Program-made: the position numbers and the translations under genes | NCBI GenBank assembly: GCA_002292285.1 | Contig: DBBP01000008.1 | Location: 310,001 to 374,000, forward strand | DNA from: Proteobacteria bacterium UBA981 | GTDB lineage: Bacteria; Pseudomonadota; Gammaproteobacteria; Ga0077536 | DNA length: 64,000 nucleotides | Reading direction: 5' to 3' | Shown here: piece by piece, positions 59,201-64,000 of the stretch | Layout: each line of letters opens with the position of its first letter | Numbering within the stretch: the stretch's first letter is position 1 | Notes under the pieces: generated by a model | Told to the model about the DNA's origin: nothing | Seen by the model: the letters and a program-made list of their open reading frames with translations, nothing else | Databases searched by the model: none

Positions 59201-59312
59201 ACGCTGCAGCGCTATGGACCAGCTCTTCGGGACGTGACGCGCCGCGCAGGAAAGTGAAATTACTCAGACAGTGCAATTCGGCATAAGCCGGTCGGTGGGC
59301 AGTTTTCGGCAT
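56223..59312 (-). CDS. dnaE2: Error-prone DNA polymerase DnaE2 (ImuC)
   Basis: A 1029-residue family C polymerase. The N-terminal PHP domain (about 1-270) starts AELHCLSNFTFLRGASRPEELV. The polymerase core has the catalytic GRGSAANSAVCYCLGITEVDP and EPPDIDVDFEH motifs (about 335-380); a C-terminal OB fold (about 940-1010) follows. DnaE2 does damage-induced mutagenesis, normally together with ImuA and ImuB, which are not in this window. A near-perfect LexA box lies 26 bp upstream, so it is under SOS control. Length and motifs are those of an intact gene. Confidence 0.96.
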   Translation of the reverse strand: MPKTAHRPAYAELHCLSNFTFLRGASRPEELVHSAAALGYRALAVTDECSFAGLVRAHVAAREYQLKLIAGTEVTCSDGTRLLLLANSVAAYRCISKLITTARRRSTKGCYALDLADLETLTDGLVIFLPVYDATDSGRAAWLAERFHGRAWLGLGLFYSGIDGQLFKHVQDLSRATGLAMTATGDVHMHTYERRALLDTVTAIRLGTTVMAAGARLFANGERYLRPRERLARIYPPELLQQTVCIAERCEFSLDELRYAYPREIVPVGMTATSYLRQLTEQGMQQRWPGGTPTRVRNLLEHELKLIAELDYEAFFLTVYDIVAFARSRAILCQGRGSAANSAVCYCLGITEVDPARMNMLFERFISKERNEPPDIDVDFEHQRREEVIQYIYNKYGRERAALAATVVTYKLRSAIRDVGKALGMGLDQVERLARNLHWWDRGASIPERLIEVGFDPDNPVIRRLIALVSELLGFPRHLSQHVGGFVIAESPLSDLVPIENAAMPERTVIQWDKDDLEALCLLKVDCLCLGMLSAIRRCFDLLQDSGGPALSMAMIPADDAQTYAMIQKADTIGVFQIESRAQMAMLPRLKPACYYDLVIEVAIIRPGPIQGEMVHPYLRRRNGEEPVSYPSEAVREVLERTLGVPLFQEQVIKLATVAAGFTPGEADQLRRSMASWKRNGGLDRFRAQLIDGMSERGYTEKFAEQIFNQIQGFGEYGFPESHSASFALLAYVSAWLKCHHPAAFTAALLNSQPMGFYAPAQLVQDARRHGVQVRPADVLVSEWDCTLESDHQGQLALRLGLRLVKGFAEQSARRLAEARNASCYVDVADLARRAQLDRGQISKLSAAGALEALVGNRHQANWAALGIEKPLPLLAETTVQEATPLLSVPSEGADLIADYASLGLTLGRHPLALLRPQLERQRCITAAMLTHSRDGDRVRIAGLVISRQRPGTATGVVFVTLEDETGVINLIVWSSLVEAQRRELLHARLLSVIGDVQSESGVIHVIAKRLEDRTALLGRLETASRDFH

Positions 59313-59335
59313 GGTTAATCACGAGCTTGTTTTTA

Positions 59336-59355
59336 TACTGTTTATTTATACAGTG
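59336..59355 (-). promoter_or_regulatory. LexA (SOS) box of dnaE2
   Basis: CTGT (59338-59341) and ACAG (59350-59353) are separated by eight bases, the exact gammaproteobacterial LexA consensus, with flanking TA on the left and TG on the right. It lies between the start of dnaE2 and its upstream region, in the right place to block transcription. It supports SOS induction and, by its type, a gamma-type LexA. Confidence 0.85.
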
Positions 59356-59514
59356 TTTTAACAAGCTAACGATTTTTGCGCAAGCGCTCAAAGTTTTGCC
59401 CTGTGCCGGTGGACATCACCGAAAACCGTGGGGAGAATCCCCTGCCTTGGTACTCTGAGACGTGCCATGACACAAAGATTGGGCCACACGCCTTAACCCT
59501 ATGAGGAACTCGCA

Positions 59515-60009
59515 ATGAAACCAGTCCACGCTCTCGCACTCTTTCTCACAGCTGCCTGTCTCGTTCTCCCCGTAAGTCCGGTTCTGGCCCAGGGTGGCCT
59601 TGAAGTCGGCGTATTGACCTGCTCTGTCGTACCAGGATCACGCGTCAACCTGCTCATCCGTTCCACGGCGGACATCAAATGTGTCTATGCCAAGGGCGGC
59701 GAAGTAGAAGAATATGTGGGCGAGACTGGCATCGCGCTCGGCATCGATCTGAGCTTCAAACAAGACGAAAAACTCGCGTTCACAGTCATCGCAGCGTCTG
59801 ACGACGTTCGCCCCGGCTCCAAAGCGCTGGGCGGCAAATACATCGGTGGTGAATTGAGCGCAGCGGTCGGCCTTGGCCTCGGCGCCAAAGCCCTGCTCGG
59901 TGGTGGTGCGAAAAACATTGGCCTGCAGCCGCTCGCACTTGAGACCAGCACGGGTCTCGGTGCCTCTGGTGGCCTCTCCTTCCTGTACATCGAACCAGCA
60001 GCCGAATAA
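59515..60009 (+). CDS. DUF992 exported protein
   Basis: A 164-residue protein with a signal peptide (MKPVHALALFLTAACLVLPVSPVLAQ, likely cut after residue 25 or 26) and a DUF992 domain (about 30-160). Family features: VGVLTCSVVPGSRVNLLIRSTADIKCVYAK (two Cys that may pair), the EYVGETGIALGIDL block and a Gly-rich C-terminal half (LGLGAKALLGGG). DUF992 proteins are periplasmic and mostly from alphaproteobacteria; function unknown. A clear terminator follows it. Confidence 0.9.
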   Translation: MKPVHALALFLTAACLVLPVSPVLAQGGLEVGVLTCSVVPGSRVNLLIRSTADIKCVYAKGGEVEEYVGETGIALGIDLSFKQDEKLAFTVIAASDDVRPGSKALGGKYIGGELSAAVGLGLGAKALLGGGAKNIGLQPLALETSTGLGASGGLSFLYIEPAAE

Positions 60010-60027
60010 ATCGCATTCGGACCCATC

Positions 60028-60056
60028 ACGGCGGCCTTCGAGCCGCCGTTTTTTTT
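60028..60056 (+). terminator. Rho-independent terminator of the DUF992 gene
   Basis: ACGGCGGC (60028-60035) and GCCGCCGT (60042-60049) make an 8-bp stem with a CTTCGA loop and a run of eight T (60049-60056). It is 19 bp after the stop codon of the DUF992 gene. Confidence 0.93.
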
Positions 60057-60154
60057 GTCTGGGCGACAGCTCGGCATGGCCCGGAACACAGCCGCCTTAT
60101 GCTATAGTCGCGCGCGCTTTTTCACCCCAGCCATCGTGCGGAGTAAGTGATTCG

Positions 60155-61348
60155 ATGTTTGAGAATCTTGCAGCCCTTGAGCCCGATCCGATCCTTGGAT
60201 TGATGAGCGCCTATCGCGCGGATCCGCGCACCGAGAAAATAGATCTCGGCGTCGGTGTTTACCGTGACGAGACGGGTGCCACGCCGATCATGGCGGCCGT
60301 ACGCGACGCCGAACAACGACGCTTCGAAAACGAGCAGACCAAGTCCTATATCGGGCCGCCCGGCACCGAAGAATTCAACGTCGCGGTGCGCACGATGATC
60401 TTCGGACAACAATTAGGCGCCGTGCGCGACGGCCGTATTGCCGGCGTCCAGACACCCGGCGGGTGCGGCGCCTTGCGCGTCGCTGCCGAACTCATCGGGC
60501 GTGCTCGCAAAGGGGCCACCGTTTGGGTTAGCACCCCGACCTGGGCCAATCATGTCCCGCTACTCGGCGACGCTGGCCTGCAGATTCGTGAATACCCTTA
60601 CTACGACAAAGCAACCAGCAGCCTGGATGCGGGCGCCATGCTGGCAGCCCTCGCCAAGGTGCCTGCCGGGGACTTCGTGCTGTTACACGGTTGCTGTCAC
60701 AACCCCTCAGGCGTCGACCTGCAAATGGCACATTGGGAGGCGATTGCCGACCTCGCAGTCCAGCGCGGTTTTACCCCGTTCATCGATTTCGCCTATCAGG
60801 GCTTAGGCGCGGGCATGGAAGAAGATGCCGCGGGCTTACGCGTCATAGCGCAGGCCTGCCCGGAGACTATCGTCGCCAGTTCGTATTCGAAAAATTTCGG
60901 TCTCTATCGCGAACGCGTCGGTGCCCTGCAAATCATCAGTCCAAATGTCGAGCAAAGCAGAATCGTGCAAAGCCAACTCGGCTCGGTAGTGCGCGGGATC
61001 TACTCCATGCCGCCCGCCCATGGCGCTGCGATTGTCGAAATCATCACTAACGATGAAGCGTTGAATGCACAATGGCTGGAAGAGCTGACCACGATGCGTG
61101 AACGCATTAATGGTTTACGTGCGCTTCTGGCCGATCGCCTTAGCGCGGAAACCGGGCGTGATTTCAGTTTTATTCGCGAGCAGCGCGGGATGTTTTCATT
61201 TCTCGGCATCACCGCCGCACAGGTCCATCAGCTGCGCAACGAATACAGCATCTACATCGTCGACTCGAGCCGCATCAACGTCGCTGGCGTGAATGAGTCG
61301 AACATCGACTATTTCGTCACTGCAATGGGGAACATCCTGCACGCTTAG
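60155..61348 (+). CDS. Aspartate/aromatic amino acid aminotransferase
   Basis: A 397-residue class I PLP aminotransferase of the AspC/TyrB group. MFENLAALEPDPILGL at the N-terminus is typical; LGVGVYRDETGATPIM (about 29-44) follows. The PLP lysine is K246 in SSYSKNFGLYRERVG, the same number as in E. coli AspC. The second conserved Arg for the substrate carboxylate is near the C-terminus in SRINVAG. It makes aspartate, tyrosine or phenylalanine from 2-oxo acids and glutamate; specificity between AspC and TyrB is not clear. The start at 60155 gives normal length. Confidence 0.95.
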   Translation: MFENLAALEPDPILGLMSAYRADPRTEKIDLGVGVYRDETGATPIMAAVRDAEQRRFENEQTKSYIGPPGTEEFNVAVRTMIFGQQLGAVRDGRIAGVQTPGGCGALRVAAELIGRARKGATVWVSTPTWANHVPLLGDAGLQIREYPYYDKATSSLDAGAMLAALAKVPAGDFVLLHGCCHNPSGVDLQMAHWEAIADLAVQRGFTPFIDFAYQGLGAGMEEDAAGLRVIAQACPETIVASSYSKNFGLYRERVGALQIISPNVEQSRIVQSQLGSVVRGIYSMPPAHGAAIVEIITNDEALNAQWLEELTTMRERINGLRALLADRLSAETGRDFSFIREQRGMFSFLGITAAQVHQLRNEYSIYIVDSSRINVAGVNESNIDYFVTAMGNILHA

Positions 61349-61351
61349 TCG

Positions 61352-62107
61352 CTAACGCGTCACCACGTCAATCAGTTGGCGTTTGCGCATGCTGGCCAGC
61401 ACCACGCGGTCGAAACGTGTCGTTGCTGCCAGAGCGGCCTGTGCCACCGCCTCAGCGCGGCGACGAGTGGGCTCGTCATCGACCATATTGATCAGCGGGA
61501 CGACGAGGCTGTCGCCGACCTTTTGCAGCGCGCCGCGCTCGGAACTGAGCAAGCGTGCAAGGTGTTCAGGGCGTAACGGCTCGTCGAGGGTCGCGCCCAC
61601 AACGTCCGCTACCAGCTCGCCACGATGGGCAATGCCGCTACTCAAGGTGCGGCCGATGACTCGCGCGGATATAACCGGGATGACCGTATCGGCAAACGCC
61701 GGTATGAGCGGTTCGTAGGCCGCCGGTGCTTTAATCCAGCGCGCCCGCGCGCCATCGGCTTTAATTAAAAGCAGACTGAATCGTCCAGAGCGCCAAATCG
61801 CGCTAAGTTGCTCAGTAGTTAGACCGCCGACACGCTCCGCCGTATCCGTGGGGCCGGCAAAAGCAACCACGCGCCCGTCGCCAGGTCTGTTGTCTCCCTC
61901 CCCTGCAACGGTCATCACTTGGTCAACGCACTCGGTGTCATAGCGATACATGTGCGCCGTTGACGACAGAGCCACGCGCCCACCGTGTATCGCAGCCAAT
62001 GCGTACATGGTGGTCTTCTTACCACCCGCGCCGACCAGGCACACCACCCCTTCACTGGCCCCAAGCGCCGCCGCAAGGTCTCCTTCGTGATTAGCAAGCA
62101 TAGTCAT
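61352..62107 (-). CDS. yqeC: YqeC family protein (selenium/molybdenum hydroxylase accessory)
   Basis: A 251-residue protein with an N-terminal nucleotide-binding motif VCLVGAGGKKTTMYALA (about 21-37) and the KADGARARWIKAPAAYEPLIP segment (about 117-137) of the YqeC family. YqeC is linked with selenium-dependent molybdenum hydroxylases and with EF2563/XdhC-type genes, although its reaction is not known. The gene sits near the tungstate-binding TupA and on the same side as two molybdopterin enzymes farther left, which fits a role in Mo/W cofactor enzymes. Start is the ATG at 62107 or the one two codons later. Confidence 0.85.
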   Translation of the reverse strand: MTMLANHEGDLAAALGASEGVVCLVGAGGKKTTMYALAAIHGGRVALSSTAHMYRYDTECVDQVMTVAGEGDNRPGDGRVVAFAGPTDTAERVGGLTTEQLSAIWRSGRFSLLLIKADGARARWIKAPAAYEPLIPAFADTVIPVISARVIGRTLSSGIAHRGELVADVVGATLDEPLRPEHLARLLSSERGALQKVGDSLVVPLINMVDDEPTRRRAEAVAQAALAATTRFDRVVLASMRKRQLIDVVTR

Positions 62108-62194
62108 AACATGTATTTAATTTCATATTTCAACAATCATAGGAAAACCGTAAAATCCGCGCGGCAACTTAACTAATGCCCGATAATCGGCTTC

Positions 62195-63616
62195 ATGTTT
62201 CCACTATTTTCGAGTATTTACCGAGGTATTTCAGAGAGTCATCTCGACGCTGTCGTGTTGTTGGCCGCACTACTCGTTCTTAGTGCTGAAGCGAGCGCAA
62301 AGCAACCCTGGCGTCTGGTAAGCGCGGCGGACCTGCCAGCCTGGCTGCATGTATCGGGCTCCCATCGGACGCGCTACGAGACACTCGACAACCAGTTTCG
62401 CAGTGTTCGCCAAGGCGGCGACCAAATGCTCGCCCTGCGCTCCATTCTACTCACGGAATTACGCCTGGACCCGCTCCGGATAGGCGTTGAATTGATTGAT
62501 TCTCGTGCCTACCTGGATGACAGCGGAACCCCGCTCAGCACGACCATGGTGAACCCGGGCGAGCTACTGCAAGGCTATGTCGCGTGGACCCAGCGCGATG
62601 TATTTCAGGTCGGTAGCGAGAGCACCCTGCGAGTTGGTCGATTGACTCTGGATGTGGGTAGCCGACGGTTTGTAGCGCGCAGTTTGTACCGCAACACCAT
62701 TAACACTTTCACAGGCGCTGAATGGCGCTGGCACGGCTCACGCGGCAATCATTTGCAGGTTTTCTATACACTTCCCGTCAATCGCAAGCCAAACACAGCC
62801 ACAGCACTGCGCAATAACGACGTCGAATTTGACGAAGAACACGGCGAGGTTCGTTTTTGGGGGCTCTACTATGATTTTGGCAGACTTGCGGCCGGACATC
62901 GGGGCGAAGTGTACCTGCTCGGCCTGGACGAAAACGATGCCGGACAGCGCCCTACCCGCAACCGCGAGTTATACACACCCGGTTTTCGTATCTACCGACC
63001 GAAAGCGTTGGGACACCTTGATTACCTGCTCGAAGCTGCAGTGCAATTCGGAGAAGTACGCGCCACGACCGCCACTACCGATACCACCGACCTCGACCAT
63101 TTCGCCCACTTCGAGCACCTGGAAATCGGCTACACCTGGGCGCAGGCCTGGATGCCGAGAATCAATGCTGATTTTGACTATGCGAGCGGCGACGATAATC
63201 CGAGGGACTCGGACAATGAACGTTTTGACACCCTGTTTGGCGCACGTCGCTTCGATTTTGGCCCGACCGGCATGTACGGGCCTTTTGCGCGAAGCAATCT
63301 GCTCTCGCCCGGTCTACGTCTGAATCTGCAGCCCACTGGGGCGGTTAAGTTGATGGTCTCTTATCGCGGTTTCTGGCTCGCCTCCGATACTGACGCCTGG
63401 ACCACCTCGGGCGTTCGCGACCGCAGCGGCGCGACCGGGAGTTTCATCGGCCAACAGATCGAGGCCCGACTGCGGTGGGAAGTCGTGCCAGGAAATTACC
63501 GTTTCGAGGCCGGCGTGGCGAATCTGTTCGCGGGTGGATTGATGCGTGACGCACCCAACTCACCGGACAACGGCGACGTGTTTTATGCCTACACCCAGGC
63601 CGGTTTTAATTTCTAA
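62195..63616 (+). CDS. Alginate-export (AlgE-like) outer membrane beta-barrel protein
   Basis: A 473-residue outer-membrane protein. The N-terminus has a hydrophobic export signal (about residues 18-35, ending ASAK). The rest is made of amphipathic strands typical of the alginate export domain: HRTRYETLDNQFR near 55, the GVELIDSRAYLDD strand, the IGRLTLD-like RVGRLTLDVGSRRFVAR stretch (about 148-164), and a final Phe (YAYTQAGFNF), as needed for Bam-dependent insertion. Many members are not alginate porins but channels for other anionic sugars or small molecules. No alginate biosynthesis genes are in the window. TupA follows after 37 bp. Confidence 0.88.
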   Translation: MFPLFSSIYRGISESHLDAVVLLAALLVLSAEASAKQPWRLVSAADLPAWLHVSGSHRTRYETLDNQFRSVRQGGDQMLALRSILLTELRLDPLRIGVELIDSRAYLDDSGTPLSTTMVNPGELLQGYVAWTQRDVFQVGSESTLRVGRLTLDVGSRRFVARSLYRNTINTFTGAEWRWHGSRGNHLQVFYTLPVNRKPNTATALRNNDVEFDEEHGEVRFWGLYYDFGRLAAGHRGEVYLLGLDENDAGQRPTRNRELYTPGFRIYRPKALGHLDYLLEAAVQFGEVRATTATTDTTDLDHFAHFEHLEIGYTWAQAWMPRINADFDYASGDDNPRDSDNERFDTLFGARRFDFGPTGMYGPFARSNLLSPGLRLNLQPTGAVKLMVSYRGFWLASDTDAWTTSGVRDRSGATGSFIGQQIEARLRWEVVPGNYRFEAGVANLFAGGLMRDAPNSPDNGDVFYAYTQAGFNF

Positions 63617-63653
63617 TGCTGTTTGCGGCAGCCTTTGCCAGGGAATATGCATC

Positions 63654-64000
63654 ATGATTCAAACCGCAATCGCGCTGATTGTCGCACTCACGACAGCATC
63701 GCTCGCCGATAGAGCCGTCGCCGATGACGACTTCATCCTGATGCAATCTACGACTTCGACGCAGAATTCCGGGCTGTTTCAGCACTTGCTCCCGCAATAT
63801 CAGATGCTGAGCGGCACCGAGGTCCGGGTCGTCGCCGTCGGCACCGGCCAGGCGCTTAAAAATGCCCGCGATGGCAATGGCGATTTGGTCATGGTTCATG
63901 CGCGCAAGGCAGAAGAGAAATTCGTTTCTGACGGCTACGGCGTGATTCGCCATCCTGTGATGTATAACGAATTCGTCATCATCGGTCCTGACAGCGATCC
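63654..64000 (+). CDS. tupA: Tungstate-binding periplasmic protein TupA, partial at window edge
   Basis: The first 115 residues are visible: a signal peptide (MIQTAIALIVALTTASLADR), then QSTTSTQNSGLFQHLLPQYQ and VVAVGTGQALKNARDGNGDL, and HARKAEEKFVSDGYGVIRH, all hallmarks of TupA, the high-affinity tungstate-binding protein of the TupABC transporter. Residues that bind the oxyanion are in the TSTQNSG segment. The rest of the gene, and tupB and tupC if present, lie outside the window. It begins 37 bp after the porin gene, so the two may share a transcript. Its presence suggests one or more tungsten or molybdenum enzymes nearby. Confidence 0.9.
   Translation, partial: MIQTAIALIVALTTASLADRAVADDDFILMQSTTSTQNSGLFQHLLPQYQMLSGTEVRVVAVGTGQALKNARDGNGDLVMVHARKAEEKFVSDGYGVIRHPVMYNEFVIIGPDSD

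Noticed and set aside
59873..60154. N-terminal extension of the aminotransferase frame into the DUF992 gene and terminator
   Set aside because: It crosses a strong terminator and overlaps another gene in a different frame; the family starts at MFENL.
1..64000. Mobile elements, phage genes, CRISPR arrays, rRNA or tRNA genes
   Set aside because: No transposase, integrase, terminal inverted repeats, direct-repeat arrays or structured RNA genes could be recognised on either strand by reading; a computed repeat and RNA search was not possible here.

Overview
This window is ordinary chromosomal DNA from a bacterium, most likely an aerobic, metabolically versatile Pseudomonadota, probably a gammaproteobacterium. 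The clues are a two-gene PntA/PntB transhydrogenase, SOS-controlled DnaE2, HtpX, a sigma-32-like promoter, a tungstate-binding TupA, PEP-CTERM and AlgE-like envelope proteins, and many CoA-, Rieske- and flavin-dependent catabolic genes. No phage, transposase, integrase, CRISPR array, rRNA or tRNA was seen. Taxonomy is inferred from gene content only.

Region by region. 1-5.6 kb (minus strand): an unknown partial gene, an acyl-CoA ligase, a DUF7064/7065-like protein, an SMP-30 lactonase-like protein and a membrane-anchored class III nucleotide cyclase. 5.8-11.6 kb: a DUF6868 membrane peptide, a secreted AhpD/CMD-like protein, a double DUF427 protein, a dimethylformamidase large-subunit homologue, a 2-oxopent-4-enoate hydratase-like enzyme and a Fae-like protein that lacks the catalytic His. 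12-20 kb: cold shock protein plus a small basic/acidic partner, a crotonase, pntA-pntB, a PPOX flavoprotein, a cupin dioxygenase-like gene, small unknowns and a GNAT acetyltransferase. 20.2-23.3 kb: a duplicated DUF1538 membrane protein followed by one polypeptide carrying three PII-like domains, the most unusual pair here.

23.4-33.2 kb is a catabolic and redox stretch: a Rieske oxygenase, two single-subunit molybdopterin oxidoreductases, an epoxide-hydrolase-like enzyme, a CMD protein, a ceramidase-family membrane hydrolase, a two-domain sulfurtransferase and a serine alpha/beta hydrolase. 33.3-40.7 kb: MscS channel, Hsp20 with a heat-shock promoter, GST, methyltransferase, HtpX, an AEC transporter and two luciferase-like monooxygenases. 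41.1-44.1 kb: a CbbQ/CbbO-type (MoxR AAA+ and VWA) chaperone pair with no RuBisCO or nitric oxide reductase beside it. 44.4-50.7 kb: a fumarylacetoacetase-family enzyme, a CBS protein, and a crotonase-led operon encoding a split biotin-dependent acyl-CoA carboxylase. 50.8-64 kb: a PEP-CTERM protein, serC-serA, a GT-C glycosyltransferase, stand-alone DnaE2 with a LexA box, a DUF992 protein with a clear terminator, an aspartate/aromatic aminotransferase, YqeC, an AlgE-like porin and the start of TupA.

Links between parts: TupA and YqeC at the right end belong to Mo/W cofactor enzyme biology and could serve the two molybdopterin enzymes at 24.7-33.2 kb. PntAB would supply NADPH to the oxygenases. 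The many lactonase, hydratase, CoA-ligase, crotonase and carboxylase genes suggest use of cyclic or branched organic acids, but no complete pathway can be assembled from this window.
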